A stretch of DNA of 64,000 nucleotides from Pseudomonadota bacterium (GCA_018241725.1 JAFEDI010000046.1:1-64000); one strand, 5' to 3'. Shown: positions 37,388 through 48,604, numbered from the stretch's first letter. Program-made: numbers and translations. Notes: generated by a model from the letters alone, not told the origin.

Positions 37388-39007
37388 TCAGGCATCCCTG
37401 TATCGGGACGTGATGGGGTAACGCCAGTCCTTGCCAAAGCCGCGCTGGGTCACGCGGATGCCGATCGGCGCCTGGCGGCGCTTGTACTCGTTGCGCCGCA
37501 GCATGGCCACCGCACGATACACCTCCGCCTCGGCATAGCCACGGGCGACGATCTCGTGGGGCGACAAGTCCTCTTCCATGTAGGCGGCGATGATCGCATC
37601 CAGCACTTCGTAGGGCGGCAGGGAGTCCTGATCGCACTGGTCGGGTTTCAACTCGGCGGAAGGCGGCCGGGTCAGGATGTTGTCGGGGATCACCGGGCCG
37701 CCCGGCTGGGTGTTGCGCCATGCGCACAGGCGATAGACGAAGGTCTTGTAGATGTCCTTGATGACCGCAAAACCGCCGGCCATGTCGCCGTACAGCGTGG
37801 CATAGCCGGTGGCCATCTCGCTCTTGTTGCCGGTGGTCAGCACGATGGAGCCGGTCTTGTTGGACAGGGCCATCAGGATCATGCCGCGGATCCGCGCCTG
37901 CAGGTTCTCCTCGGTGGTATCCGCCGCCAGGCCGGCGAACTGCGGCGCCAGCAGCGTCGCGAAGGTCTGCATCGCCGGCTCGATGGCGATCTCGTCGTAG
38001 CGCACACCGATGCGGCGGATCATCTCGCGGGAATCGTCCAGGCTCATCTGCGCCGTGTAGGGCGACGGCATCATCACCGCGCGGACGCGCTCGGCGCCCA
38101 GCGCATCGACGGCGATCGCCAGCGTCAGCGCCGAATCGACGCCGCCGGACAAGCCGATGATGGCGCCGGGGAAGCCGTTCTTGCCCAGGTAGTCGCGCAC
38201 GCCGAGGACCAGCGCCTCATACACATCGGCCTCGACCGGACGCGCCGCCGGCACGCCACCGCCCTGCCAGGCGCCGTCGGCGAACTGCAGCAGGTGGAGT
38301 TCCTCGGCGAAGACCTTGCCCTGCCAGGCCAGCGTGCCGTCCCGGTCGAGGGCGAAGGAGCCGCCGTCGAAGACCAGTTCGTCCTGCCCGCCGACCAGGT
38401 TGCAATACACCACCGGCAGGCCGGTATCGGCGATGCGCTCGCGCAGCACCTCGTAGCGCAGCGCCTGCTTGTTCATGTGGAAAGGCGACGCGTTGAGGAC
38501 CAGCAGCACCTCGGCGCCAGCCCCACGGGCCACGTCGGCGGCGCCGGACTCCCACACGTCGGCGCAGATGTTCACACCGACCTTGACGCCCTTCAACTCG
38601 AAGACGCAGGCCTCGGTGCCGGCCTCGAAATAGCGCTCCTCGTCAAATACCTCGTAGTTGGGCAGGCGGTGCTTGAAATAGGTTGCGACGACGCGGCCGT
38701 CCTGGATCACCGCGGCGGCGTTGTAGCGCTTGCCGTCCGCAAATGCCGGGTAGCCGACCAGCACGGTGATGCCGCGCACCTCGACGGCCAGCTCGGCCAG
38801 CGTATCGGCACAGGCTTCGAGGAAAGCCGGCCGCAGCAGCAGGTCTTCGGCGGGATAGCCGCACAGGGCCAGCTCGGGGGTCAGCACCACATCGGCGCCC
38901 GCGGCCTTGGCCCGGGCCACCGCATCCAGGATCCGGCGCATGTTGCCGGAGAGGTCGCCCACGACACTATTGAGTTGGGCGACAGCGACGGTAAGAGGGG
39001 TATTCAT
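37388..39007 (-). CDS. nadE: Glutamine-dependent NAD+ synthetase NadE
   Basis: Last step of NAD biosynthesis, using glutamine as nitrogen donor. It has 539 residues. The N-terminal nitrilase-type glutaminase (about 1-260) has the triad Glu45 (LTPELALCGYP), Lys112 (YFKHRLPNY) and Cys148 (GVNICADVWE). The C-terminal synthetase has the P-loop LSGGVDSALT (286-295) and STGNKSE-like TTGNKSEMATGY. The start at 39007 follows the family; a longer open frame upstream is antisense to the GNAT gene. It precedes glnB on the same strand. Confidence 0.96.
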   Translation of the reverse strand: MNTPLTVAVAQLNSVVGDLSGNMRRILDAVARAKAAGADVVLTPELALCGYPAEDLLLRPAFLEACADTLAELAVEVRGITVLVGYPAFADGKRYNAAAVIQDGRVVATYFKHRLPNYEVFDEERYFEAGTEACVFELKGVKVGVNICADVWESGAADVARGAGAEVLLVLNASPFHMNKQALRYEVLRERIADTGLPVVYCNLVGGQDELVFDGGSFALDRDGTLAWQGKVFAEELHLLQFADGAWQGGGVPAARPVEADVYEALVLGVRDYLGKNGFPGAIIGLSGGVDSALTLAIAVDALGAERVRAVMMPSPYTAQMSLDDSREMIRRIGVRYDEIAIEPAMQTFATLLAPQFAGLAADTTEENLQARIRGMILMALSNKTGSIVLTTGNKSEMATGYATLYGDMAGGFAVIKDIYKTFVYRLCAWRNTQPGGPVIPDNILTRPPSAELKPDQCDQDSLPPYEVLDAIIAAYMEEDLSPHEIVARGYAEAEVYRAVAMLRRNEYKRRQAPIGIRVTQRGFGKDWRYPITSRYRDA

Positions 39008-39118
39008 GGGGCAACATGATACCCCTAAGCCGCCCGTCACGAGCCGCCCCGCGCCCCGCCGGCCGCCACAGGCCCGCTCCATGCTTGTATGCTGCCGCCA
39101 CGCGCTCCGGAGCCCTTC

Positions 39119-40243
39119 ATGCCGATCTTCCGCCTGCATCCATCCCTCGCCGAAATCCCCGCCAACCAGTGGGACGCCCTCGCCGGCGGACAGCCGAACC
39201 TGTCCCACGCCTTCCTGTCCGCGCTGGAGGACAGCGCCTGCGTGGCGCCCCGCACCGGCTGGGGGCCACGCCACGCGGCCCTGTGGGAGGGCGACCGGCT
39301 GATCGCCGCAATGCCGCAGTACCTGAAAAGCCATTCCTACGGCGAATACGTGTTCGACTGGGCCTGGGCCGATGCCTACCAGCGCCACGGCCTCGATTAC
39401 TACCCCAAGTGGCTGGTCGCCGTGCCCTTCACGCCGGTGCCGGGCCGGCGCATCCTCGGCCACGACGAAGCCGCCCGCCGCCTGCTGCTGGCCCTGCTGC
39501 TCGACGAGGTGCGCGCATCCGGCGCCTCGTCCCTGCATGTACTGTTCCCCACCGACGAGGAAAGCGCGTGGCTGGCGGAAGCCGGGCTGGAAATCCGCCA
39601 CGGCGTGCAGTTCCACTGGCGCAATGCCGGCTACCGGGATTTCGACGATTTCTTGGGCCAGCTGGCCCAGCCCAAGCGCAAGAAGATCCGCCAGGAGCGG
39701 CGCAAGGTGGCGGAGACCGGCATCGAGTTCCGCATCCTGCGGGGCAAGGAGATCGGTGCCGAGGAGTGGGCCTTCTTCCACGCCTGCTACCGCCGCACCT
39801 ACGCCGAACACGCCTCCACGCCCTATCTGAATCTGGCCTTCTTCACCGCCCTCGGGCAGCGGGCCGCCGACGCCTGCGTGCTGATGATCGCCGAACAGGC
39901 CGGCACTCCCATCGCGGCGAGCTTCTTCCTGCGCGACACGGACGCCCTCTATGGCCGCTACTGGGGCGCCATGGAGTTCGTGCCCTGCCTGCACTTCGAA
40001 GCCTGTTACTACCAGGCCATCGACTACGCGATCCGCGAAGGCCTGGCCCGCTTCGAAGGCGGCGCCCAGGGCGAGCACAAACTGTCCCGCGGATTGGAAC
40101 CGGTGCGCACGTCCTCCGCCCACTGGATCGCCGACCCACGCTTCCGCGACGCAGTGGGCCGCTTCCTGGCCCAGGAACGGGGCGGCGTGGACGCCTATCT
40201 GGACGAGCTGTCCGAACGCCTGCCCTTCCGCGACCGGGGCTGA
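39119..40243 (+). CDS. FemAB/GNAT-fold acyltransferase-like protein
   Basis: A 374-residue protein similar to the family annotated as peptidoglycan biosynthesis/recognition or GNAT (DUF482). It has a duplicated GNAT-like fold, as in FemAB aminoacyl-tRNA-dependent transferases. Key stretches are SHSYGEYVFDWAWADAY, KRKKIRQERRKV, TYAEHASTPYLNLAFF and GGAQGEHKLSRGLEPVRTSSAHWI. The substrate is unknown. The ATG at 39119 (MPIFRLHPSL) agrees with homologues better than 39089. It is divergent from nadE and ends 26 bases from the convergent malonyl-CoA decarboxylase stop. Confidence 0.82.
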   Translation: MPIFRLHPSLAEIPANQWDALAGGQPNLSHAFLSALEDSACVAPRTGWGPRHAALWEGDRLIAAMPQYLKSHSYGEYVFDWAWADAYQRHGLDYYPKWLVAVPFTPVPGRRILGHDEAARRLLLALLLDEVRASGASSLHVLFPTDEESAWLAEAGLEIRHGVQFHWRNAGYRDFDDFLGQLAQPKRKKIRQERRKVAETGIEFRILRGKEIGAEEWAFFHACYRRTYAEHASTPYLNLAFFTALGQRAADACVLMIAEQAGTPIAASFFLRDTDALYGRYWGAMEFVPCLHFEACYYQAIDYAIREGLARFEGGAQGEHKLSRGLEPVRTSSAHWIADPRFRDAVGRFLAQERGGVDAYLDELSERLPFRDRG

Positions 40244-40269
40244 ACCCGGCTGATGGAATCAGGAAGGGC

Positions 40270-41754
40270 TCAAGATTCGGCGCGCACCTTGCGGGCCCGT
40301 GGCGCCTTCCCTGCACGCGGCTCCTTGCGCGCCTCGACGGCCGCCTCGAGCTGACGCTCCACATCGAAAGCCAGCGCCAGCGTGCCTTCGCGGGCATAGG
40401 CCTGATGATTGCCCTCGATGTCCTTCAGCTTGTAGAGGTAGTTCACCATCAGGCCGCAGGACTGACGCAGGCCCCGCGCCGACACGTCGCCCAACCAGTT
40501 GATGCGCCCGAGACTGGCGCCGTTGGAGAAATGGAAGCGCCCAACCGGGTCGAGCGGATGCCTGCCGCTCTTCTCGCGGGTCAGGTAATACGTGCATTCG
40601 CCCTTCAGCCAGGCCTGCAGCGACGCCGACGGCGACTGGCTGCCGGCGATCTCGGCGCCTACACAGTCGAGCACCGCGGCAACACTGCTCTTGCCGGTCC
40701 CATCCAGCAGCTTGCGGACGTCGGCGGGGATACGCTCCACGTAGGCCGGCTCGGCCAGGCGCTTGTCCAGCCAGCGGTTGAAGCCGGGCACCGGCGACAG
40801 GGTCGCGAAAGTGCGCAGGCGCGGAAACTCCTGTAGCAACTGCTGCACGACCCGCTTGATCAGGAACTCGCCCATGCTCACGCCGCGCAGGCCGCTCTGG
40901 GCGTTGGAGATGGAATAGAAGATCGCGGTGGTCGCCGCTTCCGGGTCAAGGGTCGGCTGGTTCTCGTCCAGCAGGGTCTGCACCTTGTCGGCGATGTCCC
41001 GCACCAGCGCCACTTCGACGAAGATCAGCGGCTCACCCGGCATACGTCCATGGAAGAAGGCGTAGCAGCGGCGGTCGGAATCCAGCCGGTTGCGCAGATC
41101 GCTCCACGACTTGATCTCATGCACCGCCTCGTAGCGGATCAGCTTCTCGAGCAACGACGCCGGCGACTCCCAGCCGACCCGCTGCAGTTCCAGGAAGCCC
41201 GCATCGAACCAATTGACGAACAGGTGCAGCAGATCCTGATCGAGCCCCGGACAGGCGTCCACGCCGAGGCGCAACAGATCGGCACGCAAGTCCACCAGCG
41301 CATGCACGCCATGGGGCAGTAGATTGAACTGGCGCAGGATGCGCAGCCGCGGCGACTCCAGGCTGGCGCTCAGGCGCCCTTCGGCGCGGGCCCGCTCGGC
41401 CGGGCCGCTGGCCGTCATGTAAGCCTCGATGGCGCGCCGGACGTCCACCTCCACCGGCCCGTAATCCGCTTCCAGGCGCCCCAGGAAGGCGCGCCGGTCG
41501 TCGTCGCCGGCGGCCAGATAGAAGGCCAGCAAATGCCCCATGCGCTCCCGGGCGCGGGCCTCGCCGTCGTAGTCGCCGGCCGCCGCTGTCAACAGATCCT
41601 CGACGCGCCGCCAGCTGCGGGCCGGCACGGCCTCGACCCGCGGAAGCGGCGCCTGCGCCTCTTCCCGTCCACGCACCAGGCGGCGCCACAGCCCCGCCAT
41701 GGAAGCCCCCAACCCACGGCTGCCTTCCGCCATATTGTTATCCGGTGATCCCAT
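40270..41754 (-). CDS. Malonyl-CoA decarboxylase
   Basis: Converts malonyl-CoA to acetyl-CoA and CO2. The 494-residue protein has an N-terminal helical oligomerisation domain (about 60-185) and a C-terminal GNAT-fold catalytic domain. The catalytic serine lies in FYSISNAQSGLRGVSMGEF, and the catalytic histidine in PVGRFHFSNGASLGRINW, as in the eukaryotic enzyme. The C-terminal tail is rich in Lys/Arg/Ala. It may clear malonyl-CoA or serve malonate catabolism; the next upstream gene (41882-43096) is an MFS transporter on the same strand, but no malonate ligase is nearby. The family symbol is MLYCD/mcd. Confidence 0.93.
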   Translation of the reverse strand: MGSPDNNMAEGSRGLGASMAGLWRRLVRGREEAQAPLPRVEAVPARSWRRVEDLLTAAAGDYDGEARARERMGHLLAFYLAAGDDDRRAFLGRLEADYGPVEVDVRRAIEAYMTASGPAERARAEGRLSASLESPRLRILRQFNLLPHGVHALVDLRADLLRLGVDACPGLDQDLLHLFVNWFDAGFLELQRVGWESPASLLEKLIRYEAVHEIKSWSDLRNRLDSDRRCYAFFHGRMPGEPLIFVEVALVRDIADKVQTLLDENQPTLDPEAATTAIFYSISNAQSGLRGVSMGEFLIKRVVQQLLQEFPRLRTFATLSPVPGFNRWLDKRLAEPAYVERIPADVRKLLDGTGKSSVAAVLDCVGAEIAGSQSPSASLQAWLKGECTYYLTREKSGRHPLDPVGRFHFSNGASLGRINWLGDVSARGLRQSCGLMVNYLYKLKDIEGNHQAYAREGTLALAFDVERQLEAAVEARKEPRAGKAPRARKVRAES

Positions 41755-41881
41755 TGCCCTCTCCTTCCTCGAACGAATCCCTATCCCCGAGCCTCGCCGG
41801 CCACGCCAGCGGGCAGGCCGGCCCGGATCTTCCTTTCAAGGATGACCGGCGCCGGCGGCCGTCAGTTCCGTGCCGATGGCA

Positions 41882-43096
41882 TCAGCGATGCGCCGGCACC
41901 GGTTCGCGGATCGGCAGATTGACCAGCGCAGCCAGCAACGCCAACACGATATCGGCATACCACATCCAGTCGTAATTGCCGAAATGCACCAACGCCAGCC
42001 CGCCCAGCCAGGCCCCGAAGAAGGCACCGATCTGGTGGGACAGCAGGGTCAGGCCGAACAGCGTGGCCAGGTAACGCAGCCCGAACAGCTTGCCGACCAG
42101 CCCGGCGGTGGGCGGCACCGTCGCCAGCCAGGTCAGGCCGAGGCCGATGGAGAAGGCATAGAAGGTCATCGGCGTCTTCGGCGCCAGCAGGTAGAGCCCG
42201 ACCAGCACGGCACGCGACGCGTACATGACGGTCAGGATCCACTTCATGCGGTAGTGCTGGCCGAGGGCACCCGCACCGAGGCTGCCGGCGATGTTGGCAA
42301 GGCCGATCAACGCCAGCGACAGCGCCGATACATTGGCCGGCAGGCCGCACAGGTCCACCGCTCCAGGCAGGTGGGTGACCAGGAAGGCAATGTGGAAGCC
42401 ACAGGTCAGGAAACCCGCGTGCAGGCACCAATAGCTGCGGTCCCCCAGCGCCACCTTGAGCTGCTGGCGCAGCCCAAGATCGGGCGCAGCCGACGGCGGA
42501 TGTTCGACCTTGTGGCGCAGCGGCCAGGACAGCGGGATCGTCAGCAGGCAGATTGCCGCCAGCCCATAGAGAGCCGTCACCCAGCCGAAACCGGTGATCA
42601 GGAACTGGGACAGGGGTGCGAAGACGAACTGCCCGAAGGAGCCGCCGGCGTTGATGAAACCCGACGCGAAGGCGCGCCGTGGCGGCGGCAGGCGTTGAGC
42701 CAGCGCACCGATGAGGATCGAGAAGCTGCCCGCGCCGGCCCCCGCCGACACCAGCAACCCGAGGGTCACGGCCAGACCGAACTCGGTGCTGACGAGAGGC
42801 GTCAGCACCAGCCCGAGGATCAGCATGACGGCCCCCGTGAACAACGAACTGCCGGGCCCGTAGCGGTCGGCCAACGCCCCGAAGACCGGTTGCGAAGCGC
42901 CCCACATGAACTGCCCGATCGCCATCGCGAAGCTGATCGCGGCGATGCCCATTCCGGTCGAGGTGTTGATCGGCGACACATAGAGGCCGAGGGACAGGCG
43001 CACGCCCATCGTGATCATCAGCACCGCCGAAGCGGTGAGCACCAGCGGCCAGAAGCTGCCGGCAGGCGAAGAGATGGTAAGGGAGGGTGACGTCAT
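41882..43096 (-). CDS. MFS transporter
   Basis: A 404-residue major facilitator protein with 12 predicted membrane helices. The signature between helices 2 and 3 is FGALADRYGPGS; the motif for the second half is less clear. It resembles the oxalate/formate-antiporter and monocarboxylate-like families by general layout, but the substrate is not identifiable from sequence. It lies upstream of, and codirectional with, malonyl-CoA decarboxylase (127-base gap), which makes a carboxylate substrate such as malonate thinkable but unproven. Confidence 0.88.
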   Translation of the reverse strand: MTSPSLTISSPAGSFWPLVLTASAVLMITMGVRLSLGLYVSPINTSTGMGIAAISFAMAIGQFMWGASQPVFGALADRYGPGSSLFTGAVMLILGLVLTPLVSTEFGLAVTLGLLVSAGAGAGSFSILIGALAQRLPPPRRAFASGFINAGGSFGQFVFAPLSQFLITGFGWVTALYGLAAICLLTIPLSWPLRHKVEHPPSAAPDLGLRQQLKVALGDRSYWCLHAGFLTCGFHIAFLVTHLPGAVDLCGLPANVSALSLALIGLANIAGSLGAGALGQHYRMKWILTVMYASRAVLVGLYLLAPKTPMTFYAFSIGLGLTWLATVPPTAGLVGKLFGLRYLATLFGLTLLSHQIGAFFGAWLGGLALVHFGNYDWMWYADIVLALLAALVNLPIREPVPAHR

Positions 43097-43166
43097 GACG
43101 GGAGCACGGCCGCGGGCCGCTTTTCATCGGCCGCCGAGCATCCCCCAGACGCCCGCTGCCGGTCAA

Positions 43167-46100
43167 TCAGGATTTACGCGAGCGCAGCGTGACCAGCGCC
43201 GCCGGAAAATCGTAGGACGCCACCTCCCGCTCGAAGCGCGGCCACAGACTGCCCAGCACAGGCCGCAGACATTCCGCCGATTCCCGCGCGACGCGCACCG
43301 CAGCTACGTTGTCTTCGGCCAGCAGCGCGTCGAGGCGGGCCAGCGCCTCCTGCACTGTGGAACGCTCCTCCGTACAGCTTTCCGCCGCCACGACTTCCGG
43401 GTCGGGCAAGGCCCGGATCGCCGTGACCGCAGCCGTCTGCGCCGCATCCAGCTCGGTCAGCAAGGCATCGATGTCCGCCCCTTCGTCGCCGCGCAGCGCC
43501 GCATCCAGACGAGTCGCCAGAATCTGGACCTGGCGCATGCCGATCATGCCGGCCACCCCCTTCAGGGAGTGGGCCAGGCGCGCCGCCTCGCCCTGGCTGC
43601 CGGCCTCCCACTGAACGCGAATCTTGGCGCCATCGGCCTCATGCCCGGCCGCATACTTGTGCAACAAGCGCAAGTAGTTGGGAATTCGCCCACGCAGGTT
43701 CTTCAGACCGTAGCCCACGTCCAGCCCGGGCACTGCCTCCAAGGCCAGCTCCAGCTTGGGCTGCGACGCAGGGACGGCCTCCTTGGGTGCAGAGGCGGCC
43801 GGCAGGCGGGCTTCCGCCGGATGCCGGCTGGACGCCGGCAGCCACTGCAGCAGCTTGGCGTAGAGCACCGCCGGATCGACCGGTTTCGACAGGTGGTCGT
43901 TCATGCCGGCCTGCAGGCAGCGTTTCCGGTCCTCGCCGAAGGCATTGGCGGTCATCGCCAGGATCGGCATCGTCAGCCCACGGGCACGGATCGCCTCCGT
44001 CGCTTCGATACCGTCCATGACCGGCATCTGCATGTCCATCAGGATCAGGTCGAAACAGGTGGCGGCGGCCTTGTCCACCGCCACCGCGCCGTTCTCCGCC
44101 AGCTCGGCGTTCAGGCCGACGCTGTGCAGCAGGGACACCGCGACCTCCTGATTGATGTAACTGTCCTCCACGACGAGGATGCGGGCGCCAGCATACTCGC
44201 GGCTCAGCCGGGCCTCGTCCTGGTGCGCCTCCTCGGCCGGAGCCAACGGATGGCCGCGTTGGATCAGGCCGGCGAGCATACGCTGCAGGTTGGACAGCAG
44301 GACCGGCTTGCCCAATGTGGCGGCAACGCCCGGATGCCCTCCCCCCCCGACGGCCGCCGACTCGTCCTCCTGGGTCAGCACGATGCAGCGCGGTGGGGAC
44401 GCCAGTTCGAGTCCCGCCACCGCACGTGCGGTATCGAAACCGTCCATCTCAGGCATCGTCGCATCGACGAACAGCAGGTCCATGGCTCGCCCGGCCTTTT
44501 CGGCCTGCTGCAGGCGCTCGAGGGCCGCGAGTCCCGAATTGCAGCGTTCGACACTGGCCCCCTGCATGCCGAGCATGTCGGCCAGGGTTTCGCCGGCCTC
44601 GGCCAGATCGTCGGCAATCAGCACCCGCAAGCCACCCAGAGACAAGGGTGCGGGCACTTCGCGGCGAACCCGCCCGAAGCGCGCAGTGAACCAGAAGCGG
44701 CTGCCCTGCCCCGGCTGGCTGTCCGCGCCGGTCGTCCCCCCCATCATGCGGGCCAGGTGGCCGACGATCGCCAGGCCCAGCCCGGTACCGCCAAAACGCC
44801 GGGTCGTCGAGCCGTCGGCTTGTTCGAACGGTTTGAAGAGGCGAGCCAGCACATCGGGCTGGATGCCGATGCCGCTGTCGACGACCTCGAAGCGCAGCAG
44901 AACCGCATCGTCGGAGTCCGTTTCGCTGCAAACCCGCAGCATGACCCGGCCGGTATCGGTGAACTTGACCGCATTGCCCAGGTAGTTGACCAGCATCTGC
45001 CCCAGGCGGGTTGAGTCCCCGCGCAGCAGGGCCGGCACCGCGTGGGTATCCACGACCAGCTCCAGCCCCTTCTGGATGGTCTTGTCGGCCACCAGCGCGC
45101 AAGCGTTGCGCACCACGTCCTCGAGGCTGAACTCGGCGTCGTCGAGACTCAGCTTGCCGGCTTCGATCTTCGAAATGTCGAGGATGTCGTTGATGATGGA
45201 GAGCAGGTGGTCGGCCGCATCGCTGATCTTCTGCAGTCGCATGCCCGCCTCGTCGTTTTCCGCATTGCGGCGCATCAAGTGGGTCAGGCCGATGATGGCG
45301 TTCATCGGCGTACGGATCTCGTGGCTCATGTTGGCCAGGAAGGCGCTCTTGGCCCGGTTGGCCGCGTCGGAGGCCTGACGGGCCGCCTCCAGCTCCGTGG
45401 AGCGCTCGGACAACGCATGGTTGGTTTCCTCGAGCTGATGGGTGCGCTCGGCCACCAGTTGTTCGAGATGATCCCGATGACGGGCCAGTTCCTCCTCTAC
45501 CCGCTTGCGCTCGGTGATGTCCTCCTGGATGCCCAGGTAATGGGTGGTCCGCCCATCCAGTTGCACGATCGGCGAGATGCGTGCGAACTCGACGCAGACC
45601 TCACCGTTGCGCCGCCGGTTGATGAACTCGCCTTCCCACGGCCGGCCGGCGCGCAGGGTCCGCCACAGATCGGCAAAGGTCTCTGGCGGTGTCAGCCCCG
45701 ACTTGAGAAAGCCTGCCCGTTGGCCGATGACCTCGTGCAGTTCGTAGCCCGTTCCATCGAGGAAGGCCTTATTCACATACTCGATACGGCCATCCAGGTC
45801 GACGATGATCACGCTGGCCAGGCTCTGCTCCACAGCCAGTGACAGCTTGAGGAGCTGTTCGGCGGCCTTGCGCTTTTCTGTGACATCCCGCCAGATGCCG
45901 GCGAGATAGCTGCGGCCGTTGATCTCCAACCCGCTGTAGCTCAACTCCACGTCACGCACGCTGCCGTCGGCGCGCTTCTGGCGGCTGTCGAACATCACCG
46001 GCTCGTTGCGTGCCCGGATGTCCTGCACCCGTCTGGCAACCTCCTCCGGCGACAGGTTGACCTGGATGTCGGACAGGCGGATGGCCGCGAACGCCTCCCG

Positions 46101-47471
46101 CGTGTACCCCAGTCCCCGGCAGGCAGAGTCATTGAACTCCACGAAGCGCAGGGTCTCGACGTCAAGCAGCACGATGCCGTCCACCGCCTGCCCGACGATC
46201 GCGTCAAGCACCTGCAGCGCCCGCAATTGCCGCCCCTGGGCCTCCTCCCGCTGGCGCGTGAGCTGGAGCTCCCGATACTGGAACAGCAGCAGCGCCGCCC
46301 CTGCGGTGGCAAACAGCGCGAAGCCCATCGCCAGCGCGATCCACCAGACCTGGCGGCGTGAGCCCTCGTATATCTCGTCCTGGTCCACCTTGACGACCAT
46401 CGTCCAGTCGGTGCCCGGCACCGACCGCCCGACCCCGACCACCCGCACGCCGCGGTAATCCAGCGCCCCCATGGTGGCCGGACGGCGCTCGGGATTCTTG
46501 ACCGCCTGGACGGCGAGAACGGCCTCGCTGCCCAGCGGCAGATGCAGGCCAAGCGCCGGGATTTCCTGATGGCGCAGGGGGTTGAGGTTGACCACCACGT
46601 CGCCGTCCTGGCGCAACAGCAAGGTTTCCGCGGTCCGGCTGGGCACCGGCCAGCCTTGCAGGTAAGCGAACAGGAAGGCGTGGGGATCCACTTCGAGGAC
46701 CACCGCCCAGTGTGGCGTCCCCGGTCTCCCCTTCAGCGGGGCCACGAAATCCAGTCGAACCTGAGCCTTGTCGCCACTGCCATCCCGATAGAAATTGGTG
46801 TCCACCGCCCGCCCCTCGGCCAGCGCTCTGCGCACCGCCGTACGCAACACGTCCGGCACCTCGAAGGACGGGCCGGAGGAGACGACAGGACGGCCATCCG
46901 CATCGAAGACGGCAACCCGGCCATAACGATAGGCCCGACGCACCGTCTCGAGATGTTCGCGCAGACGCTCCTGGGCTTCCGGGTGGGCCCATTGCGCATG
47001 CAACAGCTCGAAGCTCGGATCGCCGGCCAGCGCCAGCGCATCGGCACGACGCTCGTCGAGCCAGGACGAGATCTGCCCCAGCTTCAAATCGGCCACCGCC
47101 TCCATGCGGCGGAGCTCCTGGGCTTCCCGGTCGTGCGTCGTGAACATCGCGCTGCCGACGCCAAGCGCCACAACCACCAACGCGAAAAGGGAGAACGGCA
47201 CCAGCAGACGCAACGCAGCGCGTTCCTGCCGCAACCAAGCCCAAAGCCTGGGGCGCGGCATCTCGGCCGCCGGACCGCCGCTGAAACGGTGCAGCACGAC
47301 CCACAGTGCCCAGGACGTCGCACCGACGAAGATCCAGCCCTTCAGGGTGCTGACCAGCAGCAGATCCTCCGACTGGGGCAGCAGCAGACTCACCAGGCTG
47401 TCGGAGAACAGCACCCAGCCGGTGGCGAGCAACCCATAGACCAGCACCACACGGGCGATGCGGCCGTTCAT
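43167..47471 (-). CDS. Hybrid histidine kinase with two REC domains and an Hpt domain
   Basis: A 1434-residue sensor kinase. It has membrane helices near 8-30, 40-60 and 88-110, an extracytoplasmic Cache-like sensor (about 112-373), another helix (375-397), PAS domains at about 420-535 and 545-660, and a coiled coil. HisKA has phospho-His717 in [18 protein letters not shown]. The HATPase has VVDSGIGIQ and [11 protein letters not shown]. Two receiver domains carry Asp1003 ([11 protein letters not shown]) and Asp1146 ([13 protein letters not shown]), and Hpt has His1301 ([12 protein letters not shown]). The layout is that of BarA/TorS-type phosphorelays. The start at 47471 overlaps the stop of the upstream HD-GYP regulator by ATGA, so the two are coupled. 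Confidence 0.95.
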   Translation of the reverse strand: MNGRIARVVLVYGLLATGWVLFSDSLVSLLLPQSEDLLLVSTLKGWIFVGATSWALWVVLHRFSGGPAAEMPRPRLWAWLRQERAALRLLVPFSLFALVVVALGVGSAMFTTHDREAQELRRMEAVADLKLGQISSWLDERRADALALAGDPSFELLHAQWAHPEAQERLREHLETVRRAYRYGRVAVFDADGRPVVSSGPSFEVPDVLRTAVRRALAEGRAVDTNFYRDGSGDKAQVRLDFVAPLKGRPGTPHWAVVLEVDPHAFLFAYLQGWPVPSRTAETLLLRQDGDVVVNLNPLRHQEIPALGLHLPLGSEAVLAVQAVKNPERRPATMGALDYRGVRVVGVGRSVPGTDWTMVVKVDQDEIYEGSRRQVWWIALAMGFALFATAGAALLLFQYRELQLTRQREEAQGRQLRALQVLDAIVGQAVDGIVLLDVETLRFVEFNDSACRGLGYTREAFAAIRLSDIQVNLSPEEVARRVQDIRARNEPVMFDSRQKRADGSVRDVELSYSGLEINGRSYLAGIWRDVTEKRKAAEQLLKLSLAVEQSLASVIIVDLDGRIEYVNKAFLDGTGYELHEVIGQRAGFLKSGLTPPETFADLWRTLRAGRPWEGEFINRRRNGEVCVEFARISPIVQLDGRTTHYLGIQEDITERKRVEEELARHRDHLEQLVAERTHQLEETNHALSERSTELEAARQASDAANRAKSAFLANMSHEIRTPMNAIIGLTHLMRRNAENDEAGMRLQKISDAADHLLSIINDILDISKIEAGKLSLDDAEFSLEDVVRNACALVADKTIQKGLELVVDTHAVPALLRGDSTRLGQMLVNYLGNAVKFTDTGRVMLRVCSETDSDDAVLLRFEVVDSGIGIQPDVLARLFKPFEQADGSTTRRFGGTGLGLAIVGHLARMMGGTTGADSQPGQGSRFWFTARFGRVRREVPAPLSLGGLRVLIADDLAEAGETLADMLGMQGASVERCNSGLAALERLQQAEKAGRAMDLLFVDATMPEMDGFDTARAVAGLELASPPRCIVLTQEDESAAVGGGGHPGVAATLGKPVLLSNLQRMLAGLIQRGHPLAPAEEAHQDEARLSREYAGARILVVEDSYINQEVAVSLLHSVGLNAELAENGAVAVDKAAATCFDLILMDMQMPVMDGIEATEAIRARGLTMPILAMTANAFGEDRKRCLQAGMNDHLSKPVDPAVLYAKLLQWLPASSRHPAEARLPAASAPKEAVPASQPKLELALEAVPGLDVGYGLKNLRGRIPNYLRLLHKYAAGHEADGAKIRVQWEAGSQGEAARLAHSLKGVAGMIGMRQVQILATRLDAALRGDEGADIDALLTELDAAQTAAVTAIRALPDPEVVAAESCTEERSTVQEALARLDALLAEDNVAAVRVARESAECLRPVLGSLWPRFEREVASYDFPAALVTLRSRKS

Positions 47472-48604
47472 CGGTTCTCCTCGTCCCGGTAGCGGGTCGC
47501 GATGTCGGCGAAACGCACGAACTCGGCCACGAAGGCCTCCACCACGGCGGGGTCGAAATGACGGGCGCCTTCGGCGCAGATCATGTCGCGGGCGGTTTCC
47601 AGCGCCACTGCGGCCTTGTAGACCCGACGCGACACCAGCGCATCGAACACGTCGGCCAGCGCCATCAAGCGCGCCGACAAGGGGATCGTCTCGCCGGCCA
47701 GCCCTTCGGGATAACCGGAGCCATCCCAGCGCTCGTGATGGTAGAGGGCGATCTCCTTGGCGTAGGCCAGGAAGGGAACCGGACGCTCGGCATCCTCCTC
47801 GGCGTTGTGGATCGCCTCGCAGCCCAGGCGCGAATGGGATTTCATGATGACCCACTCGTCGGCCGTCAGCTTGCCCGCCTTCAGCAGGATGTGGTCGGGA
47901 ATGCCGACCTTGCCGATATCGTGCAGCGGCGCCGATTTGACGATCAGGTCGATGTGTTCCGGCGTCAGTACCGCTGCATGGCGCGGGTCGGTGGCCAGGC
48001 GGCGGGCCAGCACCGCCACATAGGCCTGGGTACGCCGCACGTGGTTGCCGGTTTCCTGATCGCGGATCTCCGCCAGCCGCGCCAGCGCACGGATGCTGAC
48101 GTCCTGGATCAGGAGGTTCTCGCTCATCCGGCGGGCGATCTCGGCTTCCAGAAAGAGATTCTGATCGCGCAGGCGGTCCCGCGCGCGCTTGAGCTCCAGC
48201 TGGTTGCGCACCCGCGCCAGCACGATGCTGGGCCGGATCGGCTTGGTGATGTAGTCCACTGCGCCCAGCTCAAAGCCGCGCTCCTCGGCCTCGACGCCAT
48301 CGAGGGCGGTCACGAAGATCACCGGGATGTCGCGGGTCAGCGGATCGGCACGCAACGCGTCGAACACCGCATAACCATCCATGCCCGGCATCATCACATC
48401 GAGCAGGATCAGGTCGGGCACTGGCTGGCTGCGCGCCACGGCCAGCGCCCGCACGCCGCTGTGGGCGCCGCGCACCCGGTACAACGGCTGCAGCAGTTCG
48501 CCGAGCACCTCGAGGTTCTCGGGCAGATCGTCGACGATCAGCACCGTCGCCGGCAGGGGCGACGGATTGTCGTCGGGCTTGGGAGAAGACAGGTACGGCG
48601 TCAT
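47468..48604 (-). CDS. Response regulator with HD-GYP domain
   Basis: A 378-residue REC-HD-GYP protein (RpfG-like), expected to hydrolyse cyclic di-GMP. The receiver has phospho-Asp69 in [13 protein letters not shown] and Lys121 in YITKPI. After a linker the HD-GYP domain has [10 protein letters not shown] (228-237) and [11 protein letters not shown] (289-299). Its stop overlaps the start of the large hybrid kinase (ATGA), which is most likely the cognate kinase through its Hpt domain. It is divergent from the SulP permease gene; 226 bases with an A/T-rich patch (48690-48740) separate them. Confidence 0.95.
   Translation of the reverse strand: MTPYLSSPKPDDNPSPLPATVLIVDDLPENLEVLGELLQPLYRVRGAHSGVRALAVARSQPVPDLILLDVMMPGMDGYAVFDALRADPLTRDIPVIFVTALDGVEAEERGFELGAVDYITKPIRPSIVLARVRNQLELKRARDRLRDQNLFLEAEIARRMSENLLIQDVSIRALARLAEIRDQETGNHVRRTQAYVAVLARRLATDPRHAAVLTPEHIDLIVKSAPLHDIGKVGIPDHILLKAGKLTADEWVIMKSHSRLGCEAIHNAEEDAERPVPFLAYAKEIALYHHERWDGSGYPEGLAGETIPLSARLMALADVFDALVSRRVYKAAVALETARDMICAEGARHFDPAVVEAFVAEFVRFADIATRYRDEENR

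Noticed and set aside
37388..40123. 911-codon minus-strand frame that includes nadE
   Set aside because: NadE ends its homology at the ATG at 39007. The upstream extension is antisense to the FemAB/GNAT-like gene and has no ribosome site.
41862..43166. 434-codon minus-strand frame overlapping the MFS gene
   Set aside because: It is the MFS gene read out of frame; the in-frame protein has 12 membrane helices and a family motif, and this one is Arg/Gly/Ala-rich without features.
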